From Planomicrobium soli (GTDB lineage Bacteria; Bacillota; Bacilli; Bacillales_A; Planococcaceae): 64,000 nucleotides of DNA. The position numbers and the translations under genes were made by a program. Each line of letters begins with the position of its first letter. Position 1 is the first letter of the stretch. Of this stretch, positions 35,736 to 44,768 are shown one piece after another. The notes below the pieces were generated by a model. That model did not search any database. It was not told where the DNA came from and was given only the letters and a program-made list of their open reading frames with translations. Location of the stretch: NCBI RefSeq assembly GCF_003014655.1, contig NZ_PYAT01000001.1, forward strand, positions 62,001 through 126,000. Reading direction: 5' to 3'.

Positions 35736-37316
35736 ATGGCACTTGATACAGAAATAAAAGCTCAATTAAATCAGTATCTTCAGCTTCTTGAAAACGACAT
35801 CCTGCTTCAAGTAAGTGCAGGTTCGGACGATGTGTCGAAGGAAATGCTGGCTCTTGTCAACGAGTTATCTTCCCTCTCATCTAAGATCACAGTCCAAAAA
35901 GCTGAACTGGAAAGAACGCCAAGCTTCAGCATCACGCGCCCTGGCGAAACGGCTCGTGTAACGTTTGCCGGTGTGCCGCTCGGCCACGAATTCACTTCTT
36001 TGGTATTGGCTTTGCTGCAAGTAAGCGGACGTGCACCAAAAATCGATCAAAATGAAATCGATCAAATCAAAAAAATCCAAGGCAACTTTCACTTTGTAAC
36101 CTATGTCAGCTTGACTTGCCACAACTGCCCTGATGTTGTGCAAGCATTGAATATCCTGAGCGTGCTGAATCCGAATATTACGCACACGATGGTCGATGGC
36201 GGTGCATTTAAAGAAGAGGTAGAAAAGAAAAATGTCATGGCTGTGCCTGCCGTATTTTTGAACGGAGAGTTTTGGAACGGCGGCCGCATTTCACTTCAGG
36301 AAATACTTGCGAAGTTGGGTGAAGGCTCGAGTGCATCGGACTTCGATGACAAAGACCCGTATGATGTTCTTGTAGTCGGCGGCGGACCTGCTGGAGCAAG
36401 TGCTGCAATCTACGCGGCCCGAAAAGGAATCCGGACAGGAATTGTTGCAGAACGCTTCGGCGGACAGGTTCTCGATACATTGAGCATCGAAAACTTCATC
36501 AGCGTTAAAGCTACGGAAGGACCGAAACTTGCATTGGCTCTTGAAGAACACGTCAAAGAATACAATATCGACGTCATGAACCTGCAACGTGCCAAAGGGT
36601 TGAAAAAGGGAGACCTTTTTGAACTGGAACTTGAAAACGGAGCAACGCTTAAGAGCAAATCCGTCATCATTTCAACAGGCGCCCGCTGGCGGAACGTCAA
36701 TGTTCCTGGCGAGCAGGAACTGAAAAACAAAGGCGTGGCTTACTGCCCTCACTGTGACGGCCCGTTGTTCGCAGGAAAAGACGTAGCCGTTATCGGCGGC
36801 GGCAACTCCGGCGCAGAAGCGGCGATTGACCTTGCGGGTATTGTAAACCATGTCACGGTCCTTGAATATTCTTCAGAAATGAAAGCAGACCAAGTGCTGC
36901 AGAATCGCCTTTACAGCCTGCCAAACGTAACGGTTGTCAAGAATGCTGTGACGAAAGAAATTACAGGTACCGAAAATGTCACTGGCATCACTTACACTGA
37001 CCGCGAAACTGGCGAAGAACACCATGTTGCATTGCAAGGCGTATTTGTCCAAATCGGCCTTGTACCAAATACCGAATGGCTGGACGGCACCCTTGAGCGC
37101 AACCGGATCGGTGAAATCATCACAGATAAACGCGGTTCCACGAACATACCTGGCGTATTTGCCGCAGGAGATTGCACAGACAGCGCTTATAACCAGATCA
37201 TCATTTCCATGGGATCGGGTGCAACAGCATCACTAAGTGCTTTTGATTACCTGATTCGGACGCCGGAACTTGTAAAAACTGAAGAGCAGAAAGAGCTTGC
37301 TTTGACTGCTAAATAA
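35736..37316 (+). CDS. ahpF: Alkyl hydroperoxide reductase subunit F
   Basis: A 526-aa flavoprotein that transfers electrons from NADH to AhpC. The N-terminal double thioredoxin-fold domain has CHNCPDVVQ (about residue 129). The FAD domain starts VVGGGPAGASAAIYAARKG, the NAD motif is VIGGGNSGAEAAIDLA, and the reductase disulfide is in YCPHCDGPLF. The terminal FAAGDCTDSAYNQIIISMG closes the FAD site. GGAGAGCG lies upstream; it is co-transcribed with ahpC. Confidence 0.96.
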   Translation: MALDTEIKAQLNQYLQLLENDILLQVSAGSDDVSKEMLALVNELSSLSSKITVQKAELERTPSFSITRPGETARVTFAGVPLGHEFTSLVLALLQVSGRAPKIDQNEIDQIKKIQGNFHFVTYVSLTCHNCPDVVQALNILSVLNPNITHTMVDGGAFKEEVEKKNVMAVPAVFLNGEFWNGGRISLQEILAKLGEGSSASDFDDKDPYDVLVVGGGPAGASAAIYAARKGIRTGIVAERFGGQVLDTLSIENFISVKATEGPKLALALEEHVKEYNIDVMNLQRAKGLKKGDLFELELENGATLKSKSVIISTGARWRNVNVPGEQELKNKGVAYCPHCDGPLFAGKDVAVIGGGNSGAEAAIDLAGIVNHVTVLEYSSEMKADQVLQNRLYSLPNVTVVKNAVTKEITGTENVTGITYTDRETGEEHHVALQGVFVQIGLVPNTEWLDGTLERNRIGEIITDKRGSTNIPGVFAAGDCTDSAYNQIIISMGSGATASLSAFDYLIRTPELVKTEEQKELALTAK

Positions 37317-37390
37317 AAAAGTCTCGATTTTATTTAGCAGAATTTTTACCGACCGACCAACCAACAAAAAACATCTTTTCTTACTCAGTG

Positions 37391-37430
37391 AACCACCCTC
37401 CTATCTAATTTTGATAGAAGGGTGGTTTTT
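37391..37430. terminator. Terminator of ahpCF
   Basis: AACCACCCT/AGGGTGGTT stem plus CTATC/GATAG inner stem, then TTTTT. Probably bidirectional with the opposing gene. Confidence 0.87.
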
Positions 37431-37474
37431 GCTTTTATTCTTGGCACATCGAAACTACTTTGTCTATCAATTTC

Positions 37475-37783
37475 TTATTCGCCCTGATTGAGGTAGAATT
37501 CATCGGCGCAAATTCCGGCAATCCGGCTGCTGCTGCAAGGAATCCCCTTTTTCTTGAACAAAATTTTACGTTGTAAAAATGACGTTTTGCCATCATCATC
37601 AATAATCAGACCAAACGTCTTTAGCGAGTTAGTAAGTTGTTCCAACATATGATCAATCACACGGTCTGCCCCGAAGGTTTTCCAGTACTTTACCGTCCCT
37701 GGGAAACGGTTTTTAACTTCCTGAAGTTGAAGAACTTCCTGTAATCTGTATTTGGTATAAACGCTTGCTTTTATGAAAATCAC
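37475..37783 (-). CDS. Hypothetical 102-aa protein
   Basis: A putative small soluble protein, rich in Lys, Leu and Gln (YRLQEVLQLQEVKNRF, DHMLEQLTNSLKTFGLIIDDDG), with three cysteines near the C-terminus (CSSSRIAGICADEF). Not recognised. The only in-frame start of usual type is a GTG that lies directly against GGGGG, which is poor spacing, so the true start is uncertain. It lies 41 bp downstream of the DUF4386 gene on the same strand and may be the last gene of that operon. Confidence 0.5.
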   Translation of the reverse strand: MIFIKASVYTKYRLQEVLQLQEVKNRFPGTVKYWKTFGADRVIDHMLEQLTNSLKTFGLIIDDDGKTSFLQRKILFKKKGIPCSSSRIAGICADEFYLNQGE

Positions 37784-37824
37784 CCCCCATTTTTTAGAGA
37801 AAGATTCGCTTGTTGAAACTGGAG

Positions 37825-38541
37825 TTAATATGCAGGTGCATCATTTCTTACAGGCACAACTGCTTCCTCAGATTCATTAAACCCTTTCCGGATGAGCCAA
37901 ACCGCTAAGGTTATTTCATAAACCGCAATCGGCAGCGCCAACAGCCCCCCTAGAATTGAAACTTGTTGAATGGCGCCGAACAGGACCAGCAAGGCACAGA
38001 TAAAAACAAGTATGGCACCCGTTATGCCTAAAAGAGCCAGAGCCGAAGGTACAAGTTTCGATTTAAAAAAGATAAAGCTGTACATGATCGTATTGATGCC
38101 AAGGAAAAAAAGCGGCCCGAGCATGAAGGTCCAGTCATGTATGGCAATCAAGGAAATTCCGACAGCTTGAAATGCGGCGGTATCGGGAGCGCTTGCCGCT
38201 GCAAATTCACGGCTTACTGTCAACAGAGCAAGCACACTGACTATTCCTATCGTGATGACAATTGCTTCTAGAAACCGGAAACAAACGTGCAAAAGTGCAA
38301 TGGTTTCATCATACTTTCTTAATAAAGGAAACATGGCTGTTGCTGTGCCGATTGCTGACACCACAAGAATCAGCTCCATGAACGCACCAAGCAGCACTTG
38401 GTTGTCATGGTTTGAGCCTTGATTCAAATAATCGGCGCTATTGAGGATCGGATCATATAACAGAACCCCTGCTATTGCAGAAGCTGCGGCAAGAAGAAAC
38501 AAAACTCCGATTAGTTTTGCCGTTCTTTTAGATGATTTCAT
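37825..38541 (-). CDS. DUF4386 family membrane protein
   Basis: A 238-aa integral membrane protein with about six hydrophobic segments. RTAKLIGVLFLLAAASAIAGVLLYDPIL and ALLHVCFRFLEAIVITIGIVSVLALL with the HDWTFMLGPLFFLGINTIMYS block match DUF4386. Start at MKSSKRTAK, five bases after GGAAGAG; a start 12 codons upstream has no site. It is the third gene of a same-strand set behind a LuxR-type regulator. Function unknown. Confidence 0.78.
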   Translation of the reverse strand: MKSSKRTAKLIGVLFLLAAASAIAGVLLYDPILNSADYLNQGSNHDNQVLLGAFMELILVVSAIGTATAMFPLLRKYDETIALLHVCFRFLEAIVITIGIVSVLALLTVSREFAAASAPDTAAFQAVGISLIAIHDWTFMLGPLFFLGINTIMYSFIFFKSKLVPSALALLGITGAILVFICALLVLFGAIQQVSILGGLLALPIAVYEITLAVWLIRKGFNESEEAVVPVRNDAPAY

Positions 38542-38661
38542 TTTTCTCTTCCTTTCCACCCTGCTTTTTTGTGGCACTGCTGCGCAAATTAATGGGACAA
38601 ATACCTTTCTGCGTGCATGTTCTTTTTTTGGAAACTTCCTATTTCTAGTTTCCAGGTCAGT

Positions 38662-39375
38662 CTATTCTCGCTGGGACCAAAGCGAATATCCGAGCCATGC
38701 AATGCCAATTCCCATTGGCACCGCCATTAAACGTGCTAGCTCATGCGGGAGAACGGCAGCGCCCAAAGAAGCCACAGCTCCGAAAGCGAAGGCGGCCGCC
38801 GCCCAGCGCGACAGGATACCGGCGCGGAACGTCGCGATGCCGAACAGAAAACCTCCGAACAGATATAGCATTCCGGCTACCGGCGCAACCGTTGCAAGGG
38901 CTCCAAGATCGACTTCAGTTGCGGCTCCACTGAAAATCCCCAGAAAGCCTTCCACAAACTCCGGTGCGTCTGCCGCTACGAGCGGTATGATTAAGGCTTC
39001 GGCGAAATTAAAGGAAGCTGAGAGCACCAGAAAAAGGCTGAACAAAAGATAACCGGCAAGGCCCAGCCATCCTGCCTTCTCCACTTGTCTGGCGTAAATC
39101 CCCGTTAGGCCCAGCAGCCAGAAGAGGCACATCGCAAAGGTGATATAATGGACATTTGCCCATACGCCGGTCGTGACATTCGAAAGAAGTTCGGATGGAT
39201 GGATCAGTTGAATGAGCATGAAAAGGAAGCCCGCCGCAATGGCCGATAATCCTGCTCCCCGAAAAAGTGCCGAGGAGGTTATTTTCCCTTTGCTTTCTGA
39301 TTTGGCAATGGATTTTTGGTTAACATCTGCTTGCATATTTTCTTCATAAACTGAAGCCTGGCGATGTGTATTCAT
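38662..39375 (-). CDS. Polytopic membrane protein, DUF4386-operon member
   Basis: A 237-aa protein with a polar N-terminus of about 35 residues and six hydrophobic segments (LSAIAAGFLFMLIQLI, YITFAMCLFWLLGLTGIYA, GLAGYLLFSLFLVLSASFNF, LATVAPVAGMLYLFGGFLF and others). Its overall pattern resembles DUF4386 proteins, and it may be a diverged relative of the next gene. AAAGGGGATG precedes MNTHRQAS; upstream in-frame ATGs would overlap the preceding gene. It follows that gene by 13 bp. Confidence 0.72.
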   Translation of the reverse strand: MNTHRQASVYEENMQADVNQKSIAKSESKGKITSSALFRGAGLSAIAAGFLFMLIQLIHPSELLSNVTTGVWANVHYITFAMCLFWLLGLTGIYARQVEKAGWLGLAGYLLFSLFLVLSASFNFAEALIIPLVAADAPEFVEGFLGIFSGAATEVDLGALATVAPVAGMLYLFGGFLFGIATFRAGILSRWAAAAFAFGAVASLGAAVLPHELARLMAVPMGIGIAWLGYSLWSQRE

Positions 39376-39388
39376 GTGCTCATCCCCT

Positions 39389-39670
39389 TTACGATTGGTG
39401 TTGGTTGCCATGCGGCAAGTTTTCCTGTTTCGGTTCAACCTGAAAAACTGAAATCAAGGGAAGGCCAAGATCGCGCACTTTCCTTAAATGGCCATGCAAT
39501 GCTGCCTGGTCAGCCACCGGACCGGTGAGGATGGTTGTTCCGTTGATTTCGCGAGTAAATGTCAAGCCATCAAACCAGTCGGTCCACTTGTCATCCAAGT
39601 GCCCTTTGAGTCGGATTTCATATAGCCCCGGCTTTTGGTAATCATCTAGAGATTTGAATATGCCATTCAT
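39389..39670 (-). CDS. Small conserved protein of LuxR-linked operon
   Basis: A 93-aa soluble protein: LYEIRLKGHLDDKWTDWFDGLTFTREINGTTILTGP and ADQAALHGHLRKVRDLGLPLISVFQVEP. From memory this is a widespread short family found in Bacillales and Actinobacteria beside DUF4386 proteins and MalT-like regulators; I know no function. AAGGAGGGG lies five bases before the ATG. It is the first gene of the operon, directly behind a repeated-motif operator candidate. Confidence 0.75.
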   Translation of the reverse strand: MNGIFKSLDDYQKPGLYEIRLKGHLDDKWTDWFDGLTFTREINGTTILTGPVADQAALHGHLRKVRDLGLPLISVFQVEPKQENLPHGNQHQS

Positions 39671-39747
39671 TTCGCCCCTCCTTCTCATTGGTTATAAATT
39701 GTGCTCTTTGCTTGATTTAAAGATACACAAGTATCAGGTGAGGACAC

Positions 39748-39781
39748 ATCACCACATATGGTGATTTATGTGGTGATTTAT
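39748..39781. promoter_or_regulatory. Operator candidate for the LuxR/MalT-type regulator
   Basis: Palindrome ATCACCA-CATA-TGGTGAT (39748-39765) overlapping two direct copies of GGTGATTTAT at 39760 and 39772, 12 bp apart. It lies 78 bp upstream of the first operon gene and just past the regulator's terminator, where a MalT-like activator would bind. Confidence 0.5.
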
Positions 39782-39823
39782 TACATAAGAACGATGTAAA
39801 GCAAAAAGGAGGTACAGTAAAAA

Positions 39824-39871
39824 AACAGCACCGAAACGGCTAGACTGATGTCTGCCCATTTCGGTGCTGTT
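39824..39871 (-). terminator. Terminator of the LuxR regulator gene
   Basis: AACAGCACCGAAA/TTTCGGTGCTGTT stem with seven T on the minus strand. Confidence 0.88.
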
Positions 39872-39902
39872 CAAATATGCCTAGGTTGGAATAGAGGTGT
39901 TG

Positions 39903-42617
39903 TCAAAACAGCCCCAATTCTTCAGCACGCCGGATAGCTGCACGGCGATTGTTTACCTCTAGTTTGCTGTAAATGTTCTTGGTATGTGTCCTCATAGTGT
40001 TTAATGAGATGATCAGTTCCCGGGCAATGTCCGGTCCGCTCATATCGGTCCGGAGAAGTTTCAGCACGTCCAGTTCCCGTTCACTTAAAGGTTCTCCCAA
40101 AGACTGACTGGCAGTCGATAAGCCTTCCTTTCGGCCGAAAGCTGCCAGCAGACGGCTGCCATAGGTTTGGGAAATCTCCATTTTCACAGCCGCTTCAAGC
40201 AAGGCCATCATGGAGCTTCCTTCATCCACAAAGATGCGGACATACCCTTCAGGTTCCGCTAAATCCAGAGCGCGTCCGAGCATCATAAGCGCATCAGATA
40301 GATTGCCTTCGAGTTGGTGGGCAAGCGCCTGGACGATGAGAATTTCAATTGTGCTTCCTATCCGCCCCCCTTCTTCCGCCGCTTCATAAAGACGGTTTAG
40401 AAGCCCGATCGCTTCTTGCAAAGAGTGTTGTTCTTTTCGGCCGCTCTTGTAGCGGGCTAAGAGAACTCTTGCCAATGTTATATGCTCGAATTCGCGCAAG
40501 TAGCTAAGCGAATCACTGGATGACAGACCCGTCTCCTGTACCCAGTCAAGAGCTTGATTCAGACGCCCCTGTTTTAGCCATATCCTTACTTTCAACGCAG
40601 CTATTGGGCGGACATTCGGAAAAAAGTCGCTGACATACGTATGCTCCGCATCATTCAGCAGTTCCATCGCATCGTCTAACTTCCCCTCGGCTTCCCGTAT
40701 CCTGGCCATAGCGACGCGCCAGCGATACCGGTTTTGCGGGAATCCGGTATGCTCACCTTGCTCTTTGCTTTTCAATAAATGCTGCTCCGCTTGTTGCTGC
40801 TCGTTGCGCTCGCGGCAAAGTTCACTCATGCCCACATACATGTCCGCTGTCCCTCGCATGGCAGGCTCGCCCTGCTCTGCCGCAAGCTGCAAGCTTCGTT
40901 CGTAAATACGCATTGTCTGGTGGAGCTTGCCTTGTGCTATCCGTATATCAGCCAGCGCAAGTGCTCCCCCAATGACATCCGAAACGTTGCCGGCTTGGTG
41001 CAGATCTGCCATGCCTTCAGCATAGATCCGGTGTGCCGTCTCCAGTTCGCCGATTGTCCAAAAAGCGAGCCCCATGAGCCCGGCTGCAGCTCCACGCCGC
41101 AAATAATCTGTTTCAGGTACGAGGTCGAGTACCCGCTGTGAATCTTTAATAACAGCAGGAATATCTCCCAGAGCTAAAGCTTTGGCAGCCCGATAGACGG
41201 CGATCGAACCGAGGAGATCGCGGAATTCCTCTTTGTCGATAACGACCATCTTATCTAAAAAAGAGTTGTTTTTCTCATCGGCCTCTATCGTTTCCAGCCA
41301 CCGTTCGGCGTCCTTCAGATGTTTCTCTACTGCCGCTAGTTCGCCACCGGATAACAGTGCCCACGCATAGACAACGCTAAGGACCGGCCTGTCACGAATC
41401 AGCTCTTCCGGAATCGCTTTCAGCCATGCTAACATCGCTGCTTCCTGCCGATTTCTGCGCATATCACCCCATGCCAGCTCAAGCAAATTCGCTGCACGCG
41501 CAAAATCTTTGGCTGACAGTGCATGGCGTATCGCTTCGGCCGCCATGCCATGGGCTTCATACCATGCACTCGCCCGCCCGTGCAGAGCAGCAATCTCATC
41601 AGCCTGCTCTTCTTTCAAAAACACATAAAGGACCTCTGCAAAAAGGTGGTGGTAACGGTACCACTGGCGCTTTTCATCCAGCGGAACAACGAAGAAGTTG
41701 CCGCGCTCCAATGTCTCCAATAGTGTAATGCCGCCATTTTGTCCGGTGACAGCATCACATAGCGGACCATTCAGCCGCTCAAGAATCGAAGTCTGAAGCA
41801 AAAAACTTCTGACATGGTCCGGCTGCAGCTGAAGCACCTCTTCCACCAAATAATCCACGATGTATCGATTGTCTCCGGCGAATTCCTGTATGAACGCGGG
41901 AATGTCTGTGCGTCCCTGAATTGACAGGGCTGCAAGCTGAAGACCGGTTACCCAGCCTTCGGTACGGGACTCCAATGCACTGATTTCATCAGCATTGAGC
42001 CCTAAACCCATCATCCCTTCGAGAAACAATGCCGTTTCACTGTGAGTAAAGCGCAAGTCGGCGGCTCTCAACTCGGTCAAATGCCCTCGTGCACGCAACC
42101 TGGCCAGAGGCAGCTGCGGATTTTCACGAGCGGCGATCACCAAGTGCATCTGTGGCGGAAGATATTCGAGCAAAAAGCTCATGGCACTATCAATTTCTTT
42201 TGATTCGATAACATGGTAGTCATCGAGGACAAGCATGAAGCTATACGGTATGTTTGATATTTCATTGAGCAGCGCCGTCAGCGTCGATTCGATTGGCGGC
42301 AGCTTTTGGGTTTTAAGCGACTCAGACACCTCGGCTCCAAATCCTTCTTCCATTGTCTGTAAAGCCGCAATAAAATAAGCTAAAAAACGTAAAAGGTCAC
42401 TATCCCCTTCGTCCAGCGACAGCCATGCGACCGGCCGGCCGCAGCCAGCAACCCATTCGCTTGCCAGCGCCGTCTTGCCAAAGCCGGCGGATGCAGCGAG
42501 CAAAGTCAGTTTCCGATCCAAGCCCGCATTAAGCTGTTCAATCAGCCGTGGCCGCTGAACACTATTCGGCCTTGGTACTGGTATATAAAGTTTGGTTTTT
42601 ATAATTGGAATATTCAT
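39903..42617 (-). CDS. MalT-type LuxR family regulator (LAL/STAND ATPase)
   Basis: A 904-aa signal-transducing ATPase. Walker A is AASAGFGKTALA (Lys48), Walker B FMLVLDDYHVI, then winged-helix and a long helical TPR-like repeat region (about residues 350-820) for ligand sensing. The C-terminal LuxR HTH is LSERELDVLKLLRTDMSGPDIARELIISLNTMRTHTKNIY. It has its own terminator, and the likely target operon starts about 230 bp downstream on the same strand. The ribosome site is weak. The inducer is unknown. Confidence 0.9.
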   Translation of the reverse strand: MNIPIIKTKLYIPVPRPNSVQRPRLIEQLNAGLDRKLTLLAASAGFGKTALASEWVAGCGRPVAWLSLDEGDSDLLRFLAYFIAALQTMEEGFGAEVSESLKTQKLPPIESTLTALLNEISNIPYSFMLVLDDYHVIESKEIDSAMSFLLEYLPPQMHLVIAARENPQLPLARLRARGHLTELRAADLRFTHSETALFLEGMMGLGLNADEISALESRTEGWVTGLQLAALSIQGRTDIPAFIQEFAGDNRYIVDYLVEEVLQLQPDHVRSFLLQTSILERLNGPLCDAVTGQNGGITLLETLERGNFFVVPLDEKRQWYRYHHLFAEVLYVFLKEEQADEIAALHGRASAWYEAHGMAAEAIRHALSAKDFARAANLLELAWGDMRRNRQEAAMLAWLKAIPEELIRDRPVLSVVYAWALLSGGELAAVEKHLKDAERWLETIEADEKNNSFLDKMVVIDKEEFRDLLGSIAVYRAAKALALGDIPAVIKDSQRVLDLVPETDYLRRGAAAGLMGLAFWTIGELETAHRIYAEGMADLHQAGNVSDVIGGALALADIRIAQGKLHQTMRIYERSLQLAAEQGEPAMRGTADMYVGMSELCRERNEQQQAEQHLLKSKEQGEHTGFPQNRYRWRVAMARIREAEGKLDDAMELLNDAEHTYVSDFFPNVRPIAALKVRIWLKQGRLNQALDWVQETGLSSSDSLSYLREFEHITLARVLLARYKSGRKEQHSLQEAIGLLNRLYEAAEEGGRIGSTIEILIVQALAHQLEGNLSDALMMLGRALDLAEPEGYVRIFVDEGSSMMALLEAAVKMEISQTYGSRLLAAFGRKEGLSTASQSLGEPLSERELDVLKLLRTDMSGPDIARELIISLNTMRTHTKNIYSKLEVNNRRAAIRRAEELGLF

Positions 42618-42787
42618 GAAATTATAGTAACATGAAATCTTCTATTCTCCCATATACAAAAAAATTTATTGATGATTCATAAAGTACATTCAAACAATCG
42701 GCTTTTTACCATCTATATATTCCACCAACTTTTTTAAGTTAACATATTATTTCTTCACGGAAGTAGTTAACCTCAAATTTAGCACAT

Positions 42788-42821
42788 AAAAAAAAGACCC
42801 TACATTTAGGGTCTTTTTTTT
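42788..42821 (-). terminator. Terminator of the cold-shock gene
   Basis: Perfect 15-bp stem AAAAAAAAGACCCTA with CATT loop and T-run. Confidence 0.9.
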
Positions 42822-42829
42822 AGCTATTA

Positions 42830-43030
42830 TTAAGCTTTTTGAACGTTCGTAGCTTGTAGGCCACGTTGTCCTTGTTCAATTTCAAACGTAACATTTTGAC
42901 CTTCGTCTAAAGATTTGAAACCTTCACTTTGGATTGCTGAGAAATGTACGAATACGTCATCTCCTGCTTCACGCTCGATAAATCCAAAACCTTTTTCTGC
43001 ATTAAACCACTTAACTTTACCTTGTTCCAT
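42830..43030 (-). CDS. csp: Cold-shock protein (CspA/CspB family)
   Basis: A 66-aa single-strand nucleic-acid chaperone. RNP1 is KGFGFIER and RNP2 is VFVHFSAI, start [21 protein letters not shown] precedes the ATG. A long AT-rich leader (43031-about 43200), typical of csp genes, suggests post-transcriptional cold induction. It is monocistronic with a strong terminator. The chromosomal paralogue identity (CspB, C or D) cannot be fixed. Confidence 0.95.
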   Translation of the reverse strand: MEQGKVKWFNAEKGFGFIEREAGDDVFVHFSAIQSEGFKSLDEGQNVTFEIEQGQRGLQATNVQKA

Positions 43031-43255
43031 AATTGTTGCCTCCTAGTGCGGCTATCCACACAATGTGTTACTACCCTTGCTCAAATACCTTAGACGAAAA
43101 ACAAACTCTATTCTCAATCTGAAAACGAACAAAAATAATTCTTTTTAAGCATAACAGATAGTGGATAAAATGGAAAGCAAAGGGCACCGTTCTTTTTTCT
43201 AATGAATTTTGTTTAGCTATTCCTCTATTGTCTATATCGATATTTTAGAACGTAA

Positions 43256-43283
43256 AAAGCCATCCTCCAAAGAAGATGGCTTT
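43256..43283 (-). terminator. Terminator downstream of the desaturase operon
   Basis: AAAGCCATC/GATGGCTTT stem followed by TTTTTA on the minus strand, about 230 bp past the gene ending at 43517. No gene is convincing between them. Confidence 0.6.
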
Positions 43284-43516
43284 CCTTTTTCCGACTCCTG
43301 TATCCTCGGTTCCTCATATATAATGAAGCAATTATTTATTCTTGCCATGTTAATATCATTGGAACCTAGTTGGATTTTCTTTTCACCAATCCAAATTTCA
43401 TCTATTTCACTAAAGTGATGCATCTTTAATACATTACATACTTGTAAACTGTTTTAAGAGATTCAGTTTATTGCTCATAGGCTTTCAACTTAGGCACAAT
43501 AAATAGAGTGGAGTAC

Positions 43517-43771
43517 TTAATTTTCGATTTCAAGAATAGCCTCGATTTCTTCTTGGACCTCTCTATTCACCAAAAGAGAACGTTTTTTTCTCAATCCAAG
43601 ATCCATTTCTTTGTCAATGAAATTATTCGTATGTTTGTCAAAACAATTAAAACAAATAGAGTAAAAGTCTTTTTTCTCTTTCTTTAAAAAATTAAATTCC
43701 CATGTTTCAAGTTCCAAATAACTTACTTTATCTTTCGTTTCTTTTTCACATAATTCGCAAGTTGTTTTCAT
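43517..43771 (-). CDS. Small Cys-rich (putative zinc-binding) protein
   Basis: An 84-aa protein with two CxxC pairs (CELCEKETKD and CFNCFDKHTNNF) spaced about 33 residues apart, suggesting a zinc ribbon. The rest is charged and helical (EEIEAILEIEN). AAAGGG is ten bases upstream of the ATG. It follows the desaturase gene by 23 bp, so it is probably co-transcribed. Its AT-rich composition matches the desaturase and differs from surrounding genes. Function unknown. Confidence 0.62.
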   Translation of the reverse strand: MKTTCELCEKETKDKVSYLELETWEFNFLKKEKKDFYSICFNCFDKHTNNFIDKEMDLGLRKKRSLLVNREVQEEIEAILEIEN

Positions 43772-43794
43772 GATAAAAAAACCCTTTCATACAT

Positions 43795-44691
43795 CTACCT
43801 TTTATTTTTTTCTAGCTGGCGATCTGTAATTCTTTTTAAACGCCCATGATATTTCAATATATTCGCTTGTGATTGTTTGGCATCTTCGCTAGTAGGTTGC
43901 AAGTTGGCAATATCCCAGTATTTAACAACTACATCTAATACTTGGTCAAAGTATTGTAGTGGTCCATAATTCGTATCTATTGCAATGGTTTTCATTCTCT
44001 CGTTAAAGTCTGGCATAACGGCACCTGGCATAGAGAAATTAATAATTACCTTCTCAAAATAAACAATGAAATTCGGATCAAGTTCAAGATGTGCTTTTAC
44101 TGTGTCGCGATAGAATGCATAATGAAGTGCTTCGTCTTTCGCTACACGTCGAAGTAATGTTGCTAAATCTTTGTCGTAAAGACCCGCTACCTTAGCTACA
44201 TTATTATAAAAAACTAGTGTAGCTAACTCTTGCAAAGTAGTATAGGCCATTGTTGCTAAAGGATTAGTGAAATCTGGAAACCAGCCACTTTCAACTACTC
44301 GTTTTCTTAATTCATGCAATCTTACGGGATTTACGTTTCGTGTCACCAATAAATACGTTTCAAGTAAGTTAGAGTGCTGATCTTCTTCAGCTGTCCAAGT
44401 GCGTACGAAATCATTTATTACTTCCATTGAATTTTTAAATGTATAATCCAAATGCGAAGTATACCAAGGTAAATTTACTTCTGTAAGTAATGCTGTTTCT
44501 ACTGCAATAATTACACCTTCTGGAAGAGTTACTTGACTCTCATCCCAAGGAACTCGTTTAAAGGACATGGCCTTGTCCCATGGAATAAATTCGTGATAGC
44601 TCCAGTCAATATTTGCAGAACGTTCCTTATGCAATTGATATAATTCTTTAATTCGTGGTTCTAAGCGTATATCCAAATCTGAATTTAACAT
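43795..44691 (-). CDS. Acyl-ACP desaturase, ferritin-like di-iron
   Basis: A 298-aa soluble desaturase of the plant stearoyl-ACP / mycobacterial DesA type (FA_desaturase_2). Di-iron ligands are seen in TALLTEVNLPWYTSHL, in WTAEEDQHSNLLE (EExxH) and in RVAKDEALHYAFY (second ExxH); the E in LQELATLVFY fits the remaining ligand. It would insert a double bond into ACP-bound acyl chains. AAAGGAG precedes MLNSDLDI. The gene is AT-richer than its neighbours and lies beside an IS21 remnant, so transfer is possible. Confidence 0.88.
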   Translation of the reverse strand: MLNSDLDIRLEPRIKELYQLHKERSANIDWSYHEFIPWDKAMSFKRVPWDESQVTLPEGVIIAVETALLTEVNLPWYTSHLDYTFKNSMEVINDFVRTWTAEEDQHSNLLETYLLVTRNVNPVRLHELRKRVVESGWFPDFTNPLATMAYTTLQELATLVFYNNVAKVAGLYDKDLATLLRRVAKDEALHYAFYRDTVKAHLELDPNFIVYFEKVIINFSMPGAVMPDFNERMKTIAIDTNYGPLQYFDQVLDVVVKYWDIANLQPTSEDAKQSQANILKYHGRLKRITDRQLEKNKR

Positions 44692-44768
44692 TATCTTTTC
44701 TCCTTTAGGTGTTTTTCTAACTTTAAACCATTTGAGTTTTTTTAACAATTATAAACTTAGAACGTTGG

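Noticed and set aside
37475..37783. Rejecting the 102-aa gene altogether
   Set aside because: Considered because its GTG start overlaps the Shine-Dalgarno-like G-run, but the composition is protein-like and it fits the operon, so it is kept as a low-confidence gene.
38441..39052. 203-codon open frame on the plus strand
   Set aside because: Antisense to two membrane-protein genes with good ribosome sites; composition reflects the opposite strand.
43232..43423. 63-aa open frame on the minus strand downstream of the Cys-rich gene
   Set aside because: No ribosome binding site, and the terminator hairpin at 43256-43283 lies inside it; at most a decayed fragment.
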